Positions 18,358 through 27,749 of a DNA stretch of 64,000 nt are shown one piece after another (within the stretch, counting starts at the first letter, position 1; each line of letters starts with the position of its first letter). The notes beneath the pieces were generated by a model that made no database searches, had not been told where the DNA came from, and was given only the letters and a program-made list of their open reading frames with translations. The DNA is taken from contig QXPY01000016.1 of the NCBI GenBank assembly GCA_003583745.1, forward strand, positions 1 through 64,000, written 5' to 3'. The stretch comes from Rhodocyclales bacterium GT-UBC. Lineage in GTDB: Bacteria; Pseudomonadota; Gammaproteobacteria; Burkholderiales; Rhodocyclaceae. Both the position numbers and the translations under genes were made by a program.

Positions 18358-19632
18358 CTAAAACAACTCAATTTTTTGTGATGCGGTGACTTGGGTACTG
18401 CTGGGAGAAGACTTCAGTGCCTGTTGATGGGTGACTCGCTGCGTGTTCATGACATAGGACGCATAAATCTGGTCAAGGTGTTCAGCCAGCGGCGTGTAGG
18501 TAAAGTTGTCGTCGTCGGAGGCTTGCAGGCGCCGCGCCAAGGTGGCGGCATGCTGATCGAGCTTGATCAGGGCATTTTGGACTTGCTCAATCTGTTGTCG
18601 GGTAATGTCCTGGAACTGCACACTGGCCAAAACGTCCATAAACATACGACCCAATTCGGAACTCGAATCCTTGACTGTGGAGAGGACATTAAGATCATGG
18701 TTGAGCAGTTGTTGATAGCTGTTGCCTAGATTGCCCAACTGGGTCGAAAACTCGGTCAGCGCTGCTCGTTCGGCTTCGACGTTACTGTTGGCCAGTTTGT
18801 CCTGGAATTGCTGGCGAATGGACTCGGCAACCGCATTGATTCCCGTGTTGATCTTGTTGACTGCAGAGTCGGTTTCTGTCGATAGTTTGCGGACTTCGTC
18901 AGCTACAACGGCAAAGCCGCGACCCGCTTCGCCGGCCCGTGCCGCCTCGATGGCAGCATTGAGCGCCAGCAGGTTGGTTTGGCCCGAAATGTCTTTGACT
19001 AATTGAACCAGTTTGCCAAGATCCTGTGCTTGTTGGACAACTTGCTCAATCCTGATTTGATCGGCATTGGCTTCTTCTATCCGCTTGCGGATGTAGTTCT
19101 CCATCTTTTTGATTAGGGTCTGATTTTCCGAGATGTGAGATTGTGAGTCGGCTGCAATTTCAGACGATTCGTTGGATATCTGCACGACGAAGCTGTCGAG
19201 TTTATTGATTACTGTATCGGTTGATTGCAGGCGCTCGGCGATATCGTAGGCTGCTTTCTCTGTTTCCTTAACGATAGCGTCAAGTTGCTTACGCAGAACA
19301 TCATTGAATGCGCTGACGCTTTCAAGTTCTTTGGCAACTTCTGATCCGACGGTTTCTACGTTGGTGACCTTGTCCATGATCGTTTCACTTTGGCTGCTTA
19401 GGCCAAACATCATGTCGCGATAAAAAGCCATTGAAACGGCACGGTTCGCGAGATGGGCAAGGCATACCAACAACACGGAGCCGATGGCATCGCCGAGTGG
19501 TGAGGTTAGACCGAGTGAGGGCAGGAAGCTGCTATGAAACCAGTCGTTGAGGAAATAAACTGCGACAAATGCACCGATGGCAACAACAATTGCTACCAAC
19601 AGGGTTCGTTTCAGTAGATTGCTGACTGGCAT
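18358..19632 (-). CDS. MCP-like protein with CheZ-type F-Q-D-x3-Q motif and C-terminal E-L-F tail (system 1)
   Basis: 424 residues. Two closely spaced N-terminal membrane helices (about 8-28 and 45-66) with only a short periplasmic loop, a long coiled coil, and an MCP signalling tip ([26 protein letters not shown]) at about 220-245. After the tip the descending helix holds [10 protein letters not shown] with F340, Q341, D342 and Q346, the same arrangement (D and Q four apart) as the CheZ active site. The last residues are QKIELF. It adjoins cheY (nine bases). The short periplasmic part means it does not sense by a normal ligand domain. May act as a membrane-tethered CheY phosphatase; this is inference. 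Confidence 0.8.
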   Translation of the reverse strand: MPVSNLLKRTLLVAIVVAIGAFVAVYFLNDWFHSSFLPSLGLTSPLGDAIGSVLLVCLAHLANRAVSMAFYRDMMFGLSSQSETIMDKVTNVETVGSEVAKELESVSAFNDVLRKQLDAIVKETEKAAYDIAERLQSTDTVINKLDSFVVQISNESSEIAADSQSHISENQTLIKKMENYIRKRIEEANADQIRIEQVVQQAQDLGKLVQLVKDISGQTNLLALNAAIEAARAGEAGRGFAVVADEVRKLSTETDSAVNKINTGINAVAESIRQQFQDKLANSNVEAERAALTEFSTQLGNLGNSYQQLLNHDLNVLSTVKDSSSELGRMFMDVLASVQFQDITRQQIEQVQNALIKLDQHAATLARRLQASDDDNFTYTPLAEHLDQIYASYVMNTQRVTHQQALKSSPSSTQVTASQKIELF

Positions 19633-19641
19633 TCAGTACTC

Positions 19642-20007
19642 CTAGCGCAAGACCAATTTAATCGTATTGAGCAGCTCGTCCGCAGTGGCTGGCTTTACGA
19701 TCCAACCGGAGGCGCCGGCAGCTTTGGCTTCAAGTTTGCGGGATTGCTGAGACTCGGTCGTGAGAAAAAGGATCGGCATGAATCGGTAAGCGGGGAGTTT
19801 GCGTACTTCTTTGATCAACTCGATACCGTTCATGCCGGGCATATTCAAATCGGTGATCAGAAGGTCAACTTTTATGCCTGACTGAAACTTGCGTAGCGCT
19901 TCTTCTCCGTTAGCCGCTTTTTCCGTGGCATAGCCAGCTTTGGCCAGGATGTTGGAAATACTGAGCAGGATGGTTGCCGAGTCGTCTACAAGGAAAATTG
20001 TTTTCAT
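19642..20007 (-). CDS. cheY: Single-domain response regulator, CheY-like (system 1)
   Basis: 121 residues, receiver domain only: acidic pair DD 8-9, phospho-acceptor Asp53 in ITDLNMPGMNG, Thr in FLTTES, Lys in IVKPA. First gene of the che operon, after the candidate sigma28 promoter. I start it at the ATG (20007); an in-frame TTG at 20022 adds five residues but has no ribosome-binding site. The DLNMPGMNG motif differs from the flagellar-type DWNMPNMDG of the CheY at 46786, so its output may not be the flagellar motor. Confidence 0.92.
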   Translation of the reverse strand: MKTIFLVDDSATILLSISNILAKAGYATEKAANGEEALRKFQSGIKVDLLITDLNMPGMNGIELIKEVRKLPAYRFMPILFLTTESQQSRKLEAKAAGASGWIVKPATADELLNTIKLVLR

Positions 20008-20061
20008 CGGTGCTGTACTCAATTAAAGGTCGTTGTTTGTTTAATTAGCCGAATACTCGGA

Positions 20062-20088
20062 TTGTCACCATCTGATTCAATACCTTTA
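20062..20088 (-). promoter_or_regulatory. Candidate sigma28 (FliA) promoter of che operon 1
   Basis: On the minus strand TAAA (20088-20085), 15-base spacer, then GGTGACAA (20069-20062), five of eight matches to the FliA -10 GCCGATAA. It points at cheY, whose ATG is 55 bases downstream. Spacing is right, sequence is moderate. Confidence 0.4.
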
Positions 20089-20539
20089 GCATATATGGAA
20101 ACACAGTTTTTTGCCGCAAATTGGCATGCTTGGGTAATAAGCTTGAATCAGGCATGGCTGGAGCTTTTGCTGTTCCGTCGATGGGGCAGCGGAAATCGTC
20201 CGGTGAGGATTGGCAAAGTGTTCCAAAATGCATTGGCCCCGAAATTTTGCATTTTTGACGTATTTGTTGTTGGTTTGCCAATAAATCCACCATATTTACC
20301 TTAGCATTGTTTGGTGATTGTCGTCATGCATTTTTTTGAATTGACAGCGAAAATTGTTGTTTAAATGCTTTTTGGTTTATTTGTTATATTGATGCGAGCT
20401 AGATTGGTGCGAGCGGTTCGATATCTCTGAGGATCGTGTTCTTTTAATGTTCTGCCGGTGAATGACTGCGTACAGATTGCGGGATTTAGGCTGCGTTGAG
20501 CCGCAATCCTGAAAAGCTCTCTGCAAACTCAAGGTTTAA
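20089..20539. other. Long non-coding gap between the che operon and the diguanylate cyclase gene
   Basis: About 450 bases without a credible gene. The 20300-20400 part is AT-rich. A hairpin is present at 20475-20508: GATTGCGG pairs with CCGCAATC with a smaller GGCT/AGCC stem inside, 30 bases after the stop of the cyclase gene; no T-run follows, so terminator function is uncertain. Nothing else was recognised. Confidence 0.5.
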
Positions 20540-21496
20540 CTAGATGGGGGCCTGCGCGACCTGATTTCGTCCTGCACGCTTGGCCAAATAAAGACCGGCA
20601 TCGGCTGCTTTGAGAAGATCAATTGGCGGAAGTCCGTGCTCGGGAAAGGAGCTGGCAATACCGAAACTACAGGAAACCCGCCCGCTAACGCCGTTTTGGT
20701 GGGGGATGCCCAAATCACGGGCGGCCCGCCGCATGCGTTCGGCAACAGCCATGGCGCCAGTGATATCTGTGTTGGGCAGTATCGCGGCGAATTCTTCTCC
20801 GCCGTAGCGGGCGACGGTGTCTTCTACACGGTAAAGCGCTTCGTTGAGCGCGCCGGCCACTGCTTGTAAGCAAGCATCGCCTGCCTGGTGTCCATATAGG
20901 TCGTTGAATTGCTTGAAATAGTCGATATCGCCCATCACGATGCTGAGTGGTATGGCTTGGCGCAAGCAACGTTTCCATTCCTGCGTCAGGGTTTCGTCAA
21001 AATGACGACGATTCGGAATACGGGTTAGCCCGTCCAGCAGCGATATTTCTTTAAGTCTTTGGTGCGCAAAATGAAGTTCTTTTTGCATGCCGGCGATTCT
21101 AAGCAAGGCTCGAACCTTGGCGAGCAGGACTATCTCGGAGATCGGCTTGTAGAGAAAATCGTCGCCGCCAGCCAGAATGCAGCGGGCCAGCATATCTTCA
21201 TCCTGAATTGCCGATAGCAAGATGATTGGGGTCCAGGACGCAATTGAGTCCGTCTCCATGGTCAATTCGCGCGTGCGTATTTCCCGCGTTAGGGAAATGC
21301 CATCGGTATCCTGTAAGGCGACATCCAACAGGATCAGGTGAGGGGGGCGGGTATCAAAAAGTCGAAGGGCTTCTAGCCCGCTTGCGGCAGCCTGCGGTGT
21401 GATTTCAGGAAGTTGCCTGAGGCAGTCACAAATTAAGGCGCGATTGCTTGCCGAACGATCTACGACAAGTATGGACGGGCGATTTGGATCGAGCAT
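20540..21496 (-). CDS. PleD-like response regulator diguanylate cyclase (REC-GGDEF)
   Basis: 318 residues. Receiver domain about 8-130 (LLDVALQDTDG carries the phospho-acceptor Asp), linker helix, GGDEF domain with intact active site GGEEF preceded by the inhibitory I-site RVED at the proper five-residue distance. It should make c-di-GMP when phosphorylated and be product-inhibited. Single gene, upstream region to the che operon promoter non-coding. Its place between two chemotaxis loci suggests a link, but no kinase gene adjoins it. Confidence 0.9.
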   Translation of the reverse strand: MLDPNRPSILVVDRSASNRALICDCLRQLPEITPQAAASGLEALRLFDTRPPHLILLDVALQDTDGISLTREIRTRELTMETDSIASWTPIILLSAIQDEDMLARCILAGGDDFLYKPISEIVLLAKVRALLRIAGMQKELHFAHQRLKEISLLDGLTRIPNRRHFDETLTQEWKRCLRQAIPLSIVMGDIDYFKQFNDLYGHQAGDACLQAVAGALNEALYRVEDTVARYGGEEFAAILPNTDITGAMAVAERMRRAARDLGIPHQNGVSGRVSCSFGIASSFPEHGLPPIDLLKAADAGLYLAKRAGRNQVAQAPI

Positions 21497-21727
21497 ATCC
21501 GGCGAGCCTGCGAATGAGTCAGTGCTAGCAATTTATTTTTTCATCATAGCATTCCCTGTTGCTGATTATGGTATTGCCGCGAATTCGTTGGTGCGCCAGC
21601 CACTGTTCTTGTCTTTTCTGGAAATCAAGATCTGCTCGAGTTAATATGTCGTGCATTTCCATACGGTACCGTCTGGAAGTGGGTATGTTGTTGCCGGTTA
21701 TCTAAACGAGAATAGGAGAGAGCGCTA

Positions 21728-22495
21728 ATGCAGATCAAGGACAAGGTTTTTCTCGTGACGGGCGCGGGTTCAGGTTTGGGGGCTGCGACTGCGAAGATGT
21801 TGGTTGAGGCGGGAGGCAAGGTTGTATTGGTGGATTTGAACCGCGAGGCCGGAGAGCAGTTGGCCGCGGAGTTGGGGGAGGCAGTTCGATTTGTTGAAAC
21901 CGATGTGGTTGATGAAGCCTCGGCCAGCAATGCGGTTCAAATCGCAATTTCGACCTTTGGGGGGGTGCAGGGGTTGGTAAATTGCGCTGGCGTTGCGCCG
22001 GCAGAGAAGGTTGTGGGTAAGGAAGGTCCGCATCGGCTGGAGAGTTTTGCGCGGGTGATTAATATCAATCTGGTCGGCACTTTCAACATGATTCGTCTTG
22101 CCGCAGATGCCATGACTAAAGGTTCGCCTGATCTGGGTGGAGAGCGTGGTGTCATCGTCAATACAGCTTCCGTCGCAGCATATGAAGGGCAGCTGGGTCA
22201 GGCGGCTTATGCTGCTTCGAAAGGCGGAATTGTGGCGTTGACCCTGCCTGTCGCGCGCGAATTGGCGCGTAGCGGTATTCGATGCATGACGATTGCTCCA
22301 GGGATTATGGAAACCCCGATGCTGCTTGGTATGCCGCCAGAAGTTCAAGACTCCCTCGGTAAGATGGTTCCTTTTCCTTCGCGGATGGGGAAGCCGGCAG
22401 AATATGCCGCTTTGGTGAAGCATATTGTCGAGAATACCTATCTGAATGGAGAGGTGATCCGCCTGGATGGTGCCATCCGTATGGGGGCCAAATAA
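21728..22495 (+). CDS. Short-chain dehydrogenase, type II 3-hydroxyacyl-CoA dehydrogenase-like
   Basis: 255 residues. Rossmann GxxxGxG (TGAGSGLG, about 12-19), NCAG near 85-90, catalytic Ser in [10 protein letters not shown] and Y-x-x-x-K in AAYAASKGG, and PGIMETPML at about 195. This layout matches HSD17B10/FadB2-type NAD-dependent 3-hydroxyacyl-CoA dehydrogenases used in fatty-acid or butanoate/isoleucine breakdown. Strong ribosome-binding site AGGAGAGAG before ATG 21728. It stands alone, with a terminator immediately behind, so no operon partner clarifies the pathway. Confidence 0.85.
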   Translation: MQIKDKVFLVTGAGSGLGAATAKMLVEAGGKVVLVDLNREAGEQLAAELGEAVRFVETDVVDEASASNAVQIAISTFGGVQGLVNCAGVAPAEKVVGKEGPHRLESFARVININLVGTFNMIRLAADAMTKGSPDLGGERGVIVNTASVAAYEGQLGQAAYAASKGGIVALTLPVARELARSGIRCMTIAPGIMETPMLLGMPPEVQDSLGKMVPFPSRMGKPAEYAALVKHIVENTYLNGEVIRLDGAIRMGAK

Positions 22496-22525
22496 ACTAT
22501 ACTTGGCTCCCGCCAATAACCTCCC

Positions 22526-22550
22526 AAAAGGCACTTCGGTGCCTTTTTTG
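22526..22550 (+). terminator. Rho-independent terminator at the ccoI start
   Basis: AAAAGGCAC-TTCG-GTGCCTTTTTT. It terminates the dehydrogenase transcript, and its T-run ends only five bases before the ccoI ATG at 22556. Confidence 0.85.
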
Positions 22551-22555
22551 TTTGC

Positions 22556-24994
22556 ATGTCTGAAGACAACTGCTATCACTGCGGCCAGCCAATTCCCGAT
22601 GACATCGATTTGCCGGTGACCATCGAAGGTGAGGAGAGAGGGATGTGCTGCTATGGCTGCCAGGCGGTGGCTAAATCTATTGTCGATAATGGTCTAGCAG
22701 ATTATTACCGCAGTCGCGATGCCTTGCCGGAATCTCCGCGTGAGGCAATGCCAGCTATCCTTGATCAATTGGCTTTGTTTGACCATGCGGACTTTCAAAG
22801 GAGTTTCGTCAAGTCGTTGAATGAGAACGAGCGTGAGGCATCCTTGCTCCTTGAAGGTATCACTTGCTCGGCATGTATTTGGCTGAACGAACGACAGATT
22901 GCGAAACTCGAAGGTGTTACAGCCGTAGATATCAATTACGCGACGCGCAGAGCTAGGGTGCGTTGGGATGAGTCGCGCATCAAGCTCTCCGATATTCTCG
23001 GCGCGATTGCTGCGATTGGCTATCGTGCCTATCCCTATGATGCAGCCAAAAATGAGGAGATCTCGCGCAAGGAGCGGCGTGATGCGCTCTGGCGCTTGTG
23101 GGTTGCTGGCTTCGGCATGATGCAGGTCATGATGTATGCCTACCCGGTCTATATCGCCAACGGTGAAATGACGGCTGATGTTGAGAGCCTGATGCGTTGG
23201 GCTAGTCTGGTCTTGACGTTGCCGGTCATTTTCTATTCGTCGGCCCCATTCTTCAGAAACGCTTGGCGTGACGTGAAACTGCGGCGTGTCGGGATGGATG
23301 TGCCGGTCGCTTTGGGGGTGGGGGCCGCTTTCGTGGCGAGTTGTTGGGCAACGGTCAATCAGTCAGGGGAGGTTTATTTTGACTCAGTGACGATGTTTGT
23401 CTTTTTTTTGCTTGGGGGGCGTTTTCTGGAGATGACCGCCCGCCAGAAAGCCTTGAGTGTGACGGAGGCTTTAGCCAAGTTGCTTCCTGCGTTTGCGGAG
23501 CGCTTGTCGCAATACCCGGTTGGGCAAGAGACCGAGCAATGCGTCGTTGCGGATTTGCGTTGCGGCGATTTTGTATTGGTTCGTGCCGGAGATATCGTTC
23601 CAGCTGATGGGGTGGTGGTTGATGGGTTCAGTTGTGCCAGTGAGGCGCTGCTGACGGGAGAGAGCAAGCCGGTTCCCAAAGCGCCTGGCGATCAGGTCAC
23701 GGGCGGATCGGTCAATGCTGAAAGTCCATTGGTTGTCCGTGTTGAGCAGGTCGGAGAGGGGACTCGGTTATCGGCAATTATTCAATTGATGGAGCGCGCA
23801 GCGAGTGAAAAGCCCCGGATCGTTGAACTGGCAGATCGGATTGCGGGGATTTTTGTTGCGGTTCTGTTGTTAGTTGCACTTTGTGTTGCAGTGGGGTGGT
23901 ATAGCTTTGATCCAGATAAGGCCTTATGGATCACCGTGTCCGTGCTTGTTGTTACCTGCCCTTGCGCATTGTCTTTGGCTACTCCGATCGCATTGACCGT
24001 GTCTGCAGGTGCCTTGGCGAAGGATGGTTTGCTAGTGACTCGTGGACATGCCATCGAAACCCTGGCGCGGGCAACGCACTTTGTTTTTGATAAAACCGGA
24101 ACATTGACCACCGGGTGTATGCGATTGAATGGGCAGTGGTCTGCTCCGGGGCTTGACTCGGCGCGAGCGCTTGCGCTCGCGGCGGCGTTGGAGAGAAGCT
24201 CGGAGCATCCTGTTGCCAAGGCGATTTTGCAATCGGCTGGTATGTCGCTACCTGAAGCGGAAAGGGTGGTCAGCGAGCCTGGGCAAGGGGTAGAGGCCTT
24301 TGTTTCCGGTGAGCGGTACCGAATTGGTCGGCCTTCGTACGCGCTTGCCTTGTCAGGTAATTCGCTACCTGCTGAAGCAAGTGAATGGCTTGACAGTGGT
24401 GAGACCGTTGTAGTTCTGGCTGACTCATCTCGTTGCCTGGCGATGTTCCGTATAGGTGACGAATTGCGATCGGAGTCCCGTTCTTTGGTAAGGGAACTGC
24501 GCGCTGCAGGTCGCCGTGTTGTGCTCTTGACTGGCGATGCACCAAGTGTTGCCGAGCATGTTGCAAATGAACTCGGAATTGATGATGTTAGGGCTGGTGT
24601 TACCCCGCAGGGAAAGTACGATTGTGTGACTGGCCTGCAGGCAGGGGGGGCGGTTGTCGCGATGGTTGGGGATGGTGTGAATGACGCCCCTGTGTTGGCG
24701 CAGGCGCAGGTCTCGATTGCGATGGGGGGCGGGGCTCAACTGGCGCGAACGCAGTCAGACTTTGTTCTTCTTTCCGAGAATCTTGATCATTTGCGTTTGG
24801 GTTTGCGGCGTGCGCGCCGTACGTTGGTAATAATCAGGCAAAACCTTTGGTGGTCGTTCGCGTACAATTTTATTGCGCTGCCATTGGCTATGGCCGGCTT
24901 GGTTACACCTTGGTTGGCTGGTATTGGCATGTCAGCCAGTTCCTTGCTGGTGGTTTTGAATTCCTTGCGCATACAGCGTCTGGAGAAGGACTGA
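22556..24994 (+). CDS. ccoI: CcoI/FixI copper-exporting P-type ATPase for cbb3 oxidase assembly
   Basis: 812 residues. N-terminal zinc-finger-like CYHCGQP and CCYGCQ motifs (diagnostic of FixI/CcoI), an HMA domain with ITCSACIW, eight helices, TCPCAL ion-binding motif in the membrane, phosphorylation motif DKTGTLT, HP locus SSEHPVAK and the GDGVNDAPVL hinge. It moves Cu(I) across the inner membrane for the CuB centre of CcoN. It overlaps ccoS by one base (TGATG) and lies upstream of ccoNOQP. The ATG at 22556 is kept because the CxxC motifs begin at residue 6; there is no Shine-Dalgarno, just the tail of a terminator. Confidence 0.95.
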   Translation: MSEDNCYHCGQPIPDDIDLPVTIEGEERGMCCYGCQAVAKSIVDNGLADYYRSRDALPESPREAMPAILDQLALFDHADFQRSFVKSLNENEREASLLLEGITCSACIWLNERQIAKLEGVTAVDINYATRRARVRWDESRIKLSDILGAIAAIGYRAYPYDAAKNEEISRKERRDALWRLWVAGFGMMQVMMYAYPVYIANGEMTADVESLMRWASLVLTLPVIFYSSAPFFRNAWRDVKLRRVGMDVPVALGVGAAFVASCWATVNQSGEVYFDSVTMFVFFLLGGRFLEMTARQKALSVTEALAKLLPAFAERLSQYPVGQETEQCVVADLRCGDFVLVRAGDIVPADGVVVDGFSCASEALLTGESKPVPKAPGDQVTGGSVNAESPLVVRVEQVGEGTRLSAIIQLMERAASEKPRIVELADRIAGIFVAVLLLVALCVAVGWYSFDPDKALWITVSVLVVTCPCALSLATPIALTVSAGALAKDGLLVTRGHAIETLARATHFVFDKTGTLTTGCMRLNGQWSAPGLDSARALALAAALERSSEHPVAKAILQSAGMSLPEAERVVSEPGQGVEAFVSGERYRIGRPSYALALSGNSLPAEASEWLDSGETVVVLADSSRCLAMFRIGDELRSESRSLVRELRAAGRRVVLLTGDAPSVAEHVANELGIDDVRAGVTPQGKYDCVTGLQAGGAVVAMVGDGVNDAPVLAQAQVSIAMGGGAQLARTQSDFVLLSENLDHLRLGLRRARRTLVIIRQNLWWSFAYNFIALPLAMAGLVTPWLAGIGMSASSLLVVLNSLRIQRLEKD

Positions 24995-25185
24995 TGGAAA
25001 GTATTTACCTGCTGATTCCGATATCCGTGATTCTGGTTTTTGGCATAGCCTTTGCGTTTTGGTGGTCGGTGCGCAGCGGCCAATTTGACGATTTGGAGGG
25101 GCCGGGTTTTCGCGTTTTATTCGACGATGAGCCGCCGGAAAAGGCTACCAAGGCAAGTTCTGAAATCAATCTCGACAAGCTTTGA
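24994..25185 (+). CDS. ccoS: CcoS cbb3 oxidase assembly protein
   Basis: 63 residues: MESIYLLIPIS then one transmembrane helix (to about 25) and the family FWWSVRSGQFDDLEGPGFRVLFDD motif. CcoS is needed to put heme and copper into the oxidase. Start overlaps the ccoI stop; ribosome-binding site GAGAAGGA inside ccoI. Ends 179 bases before the FNR box. Confidence 0.93.
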   Translation: MESIYLLIPISVILVFGIAFAFWWSVRSGQFDDLEGPGFRVLFDDEPPEKATKASSEINLDKL

Positions 25186-25271
25186 CCTGTGTCAACGCAA
25201 CGGGCATTTTTCCTTGGCATGATGTGTTCCGTGCAAGGCAAATGCTTTGCGAAAATTCTCTGTTGGGGTTG

Positions 25272-25298
25272 GGGTGCGTTACGACGCACCCTTTTTTT
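25272..25298 (+). terminator. Rho-independent terminator after ccoS
   Basis: GGGTGCGT-TACG-ACGCACCC followed by seven T. Separates the ccoIS transcript from the ccoNOQP transcript. Confidence 0.9.
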
Positions 25299-25363
25299 GT
25301 CCACTTGTCGGAACGCCGCTCCGGTAAGCATTTTGGACTAATTCACCCTAGATAATCGGTAGA

Positions 25364-25377
25364 TTGATCTAGGTCAA
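25364..25377 (+). promoter_or_regulatory. FNR/Anr box upstream of ccoN
   Basis: TTGATCTAGGTCAA matches TTGAT-N4-ATCAA at nine of ten positions. A -10-like TAGAAT lies at 25394-25399. Placement about 100 bases before the ccoN ATG fits micro-oxic activation of a cbb3 oxidase operon, well known for this promoter class. Confidence 0.8.
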
Positions 25378-25473
25378 AACGCCCCCGCTAATCTAGAATA
25401 CCATCGGTTTTCATGCGCCACCTTGGGTTCAGGGAGGTGGACATTCTGTTTTTTATTAACGAGAGGTGGGTTC

Positions 25474-26901
25474 ATGTCTGGAACGCAAACCACATATAAC
25501 GACAAGGTCGTACGGCAATTTGCCGTCATGACCGTCATCTGGGGCATCGTCGGCATGCTTGTCGGTGTCATCATTGCTGCGCAACTTGTGTGGCCGGAAC
25601 TGAATATTGGTCCTTGGCTGCATTTTGGGCGCCTTCGTCCGTTGCACACGAATGCGGTTATTTTTGCATTTGGTGGTTCGGCTTTGTTTGCAACTTCGTA
25701 CTGGTGCGTTCAGCGTACCTGTCATACCCGTCTCTGGGGCGGTCTGCTGATCCCCTTTACGTTCTGGGGTTGGCAAATCATCATTCTGCTCGCCGCAGTC
25801 ACTCTGCCGCTTGGCATTACAACTGGCAAGGAGTATGCGGAGCTTGAGTGGCCGATCGATATCCTGATTACCTTGGTCTGGGTTTCTTATGGCTTGGTGT
25901 TTTTTGGGACGATTGCCAAGCGTACTGTTTCGCACATCTATGTCGCCAATTGGTTCTTCGGTGCAATGATCGTTGCGGTGGCGCTGCTGCATTTGGTGAA
26001 TAGCTGCGAAATTCCGGTTGGTTTCCTGCGTTCCTACTCCTGCTACGCCGGTGTTCAGGATGCAATGATCCAATGGTGGTATGGTCACAACGCGGTGGGC
26101 TTCTTCCTGACAGCAGGTTTCTTGGGGATGATGTATTACTTCGTTCCGAAGCAGGCTGGCCGTCCGGTTTACTCGTATCGCCTGTCGGTTGTCCATTTCT
26201 GGGCGCTGATCTTTACCTACATGTGGGCCGGTCCTCACCACCTGCATTACACCGCTCTTCCGGACTGGACGCAGTCTGTAGGTATGTTGTTCTCGCTGAT
26301 TCTGCTGGCACCGTCGTGGGGTGGCATGATCAACGGCATCATGACCCTGTCTGGTGCTTGGCATAAGCTGCGCGACGATCCTATCCTGAAGTTCCTGATT
26401 ACCTCCCTGTCCTTCTACGGTATGTCCACCTTTGAAGGTCCGATGATGTCCATCAAGACCGTTAATGCCCTGTCGCACTACACGGACTGGACTGTTGGTC
26501 ACGTGCACTCCGGTGCCTTGGGCTGGGTCGCAATGGTTTCTATCGGTTCGATGTACTACCTGCTGCCGCGCGTTTTCGGCAAGACCGAAATGTTCAGCAC
26601 CAAGCTGGTTACGGTTCACTTCTGGATTGCCACCATTGGTACGGTGCTTTATATCGCCTCCATGTGGATTGCCGGGGTGATGCAGGGTCTGATGTGGCGC
26701 GCTGTCAATGCTGACGGCACGCTGGCATACAGCTTTGTCGAATCGGTTAAGGGGTCTTACCCGTTCTGGGCAATTCGTTGGCTGGGTGGCGTTCTGTTCC
26801 TGACGGGCATGCTGATCATGGCTTACAACATGTTCAAGACCATGGCTGGTGGTAACACCAAGGATGCGCCGGTTGTTGCTCCGGTTGCTCACCACGCCTG
26901 A
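25474..26901 (+). CDS. ccoN: CcoN, cbb3-type cytochrome c oxidase subunit I
   Basis: 475 residues, 12 membrane helices. Histidine ligands are visible: [11 protein letters not shown] (low-spin heme), [15 protein letters not shown] (active-site His and the Tyr of the helix VII type), GPHHLHY (CuB ligands) and [13 protein letters not shown] (heme ligands). It reduces oxygen at high affinity. Start ATG 25474 follows GAGAGGTGGG; a GTG/ATG further up (25423) is in the leader. First gene of ccoNOQP under the FNR box. Confidence 0.97.
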   Translation: MSGTQTTYNDKVVRQFAVMTVIWGIVGMLVGVIIAAQLVWPELNIGPWLHFGRLRPLHTNAVIFAFGGSALFATSYWCVQRTCHTRLWGGLLIPFTFWGWQIIILLAAVTLPLGITTGKEYAELEWPIDILITLVWVSYGLVFFGTIAKRTVSHIYVANWFFGAMIVAVALLHLVNSCEIPVGFLRSYSCYAGVQDAMIQWWYGHNAVGFFLTAGFLGMMYYFVPKQAGRPVYSYRLSVVHFWALIFTYMWAGPHHLHYTALPDWTQSVGMLFSLILLAPSWGGMINGIMTLSGAWHKLRDDPILKFLITSLSFYGMSTFEGPMMSIKTVNALSHYTDWTVGHVHSGALGWVAMVSIGSMYYLLPRVFGKTEMFSTKLVTVHFWIATIGTVLYIASMWIAGVMQGLMWRAVNADGTLAYSFVESVKGSYPFWAIRWLGGVLFLTGMLIMAYNMFKTMAGGNTKDAPVVAPVAHHA

Positions 26902-26916
26902 TTAGGGGGAATAATA

Positions 26917-27552
26917 ATGATCAAGCACGATCAAATTGAAAAGAACGTCGGGCTACTCTTCGTTCTCACGCTGTTTGTGGTTCTGTGGGGCGGCTTGCTG
27001 GAAATCGTCCCGCTTTTCTTCCAAAAGTCGACGACCACTCCGGTTGAAGGCCTGAAGCCTTACGATGCGGTACGTCTTGCCGGTCGCGAAGTCTATCTGC
27101 GTGAAGGCTGCTACAACTGCCATTCGCAAATGATTCGCCCATTCCGTGCGGAGACCGAGCGTTACGGCCATTATTCGGTGGCTGGCGAGTTTGTGTACGA
27201 TCACCCCTTCCAATGGGGCTCGAAGCGTACCGGTCCCGACCTGCATCGTGTCGGCGGTCGATATTCCGACGAATGGCAACGTGCTCACCTGATCAATCCG
27301 CGTGACGTGGTTCCTGAGTCCAATATGCCGGCCTTTGCCTTCCTTGCTGGCACCAAGGCCAAGGATTCCGTCGCCGCCGATATCGAGGCCAAGATGCAGG
27401 TGATGCGTGGCTATGCGAATGTTCGCGGTCTCCCGACCTACTCTGACGAGGAAATCAAGGGTGCCAAGGCTGCGATCGGTGACAAGACCGAACTGGATGT
27501 CCTGATTGCCTACCTGCAGGGTATGGGTACGGCACTTAAGAACACCAAGTAA
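26917..27552 (+). CDS. ccoO: CcoO, cbb3 oxidase monoheme cytochrome c subunit
   Basis: 211 residues: membrane anchor about 12-34, then the periplasmic heme domain with [20 protein letters not shown] (heme c at residues about 72-76) and distal Met probably in SNMPAFAFL. Passes electrons from CcoP to CcoN. Fifteen bases after ccoN. Confidence 0.97.
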   Translation: MIKHDQIEKNVGLLFVLTLFVVLWGGLLEIVPLFFQKSTTTPVEGLKPYDAVRLAGREVYLREGCYNCHSQMIRPFRAETERYGHYSVAGEFVYDHPFQWGSKRTGPDLHRVGGRYSDEWQRAHLINPRDVVPESNMPAFAFLAGTKAKDSVAADIEAKMQVMRGYANVRGLPTYSDEEIKGAKAAIGDKTELDVLIAYLQGMGTALKNTK

Positions 27553-27557
27553 TAGCC

Positions 27558-27734
27558 ATGGACATCAACGATCTGCGTTCCCTCATTACCGTTCTCGGGT
27601 TGCTCTGCTTCCTGGGAATTGTCTGGTGGGCCTACGCCGGGGGCAGCAAAAAGGGGTTCGAGGAAGCTGCCAACCTGCCATTCGCAGAGCATGATGACGA
27701 AGGTGCGACGGCAAAGACGTTGCACCAGCGCTGA
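27558..27734 (+). CDS. ccoQ: CcoQ small cbb3 oxidase subunit
   Basis: 58 residues: one transmembrane helix (about 8-26) followed by SKKGFEEAANLPF, the family signature after the helix. It stabilises interaction of CcoP with the complex. ATG at 27558 lies three bases after the ccoO stop and 16 bases separate it from ccoP, as usual in ccoNOQP. Confidence 0.92.
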   Translation: MDINDLRSLITVLGLLCFLGIVWWAYAGGSKKGFEEAANLPFAEHDDEGATAKTLHQR

Positions 27735-27749
27735 AATAAAGGAAAGCAA

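Noticed and set aside
18805..18825. Another F-Q-D (QQFQDK) in the system 1 MCP at about residue 275
   Set aside because: The Gln four residues after Asp is missing, so it does not match the CheZ pattern
20062..20304. 80-codon open frame on the plus strand in the gap before the che operon
   Set aside because: No ribosome-binding site or recognisable motif, and it overlaps the che promoter
25456..26895. 479-codon open frame on the minus strand opposite ccoN
   Set aside because: Exact shadow of ccoN with low-complexity composition; ccoN is certain from heme and copper ligand motifs
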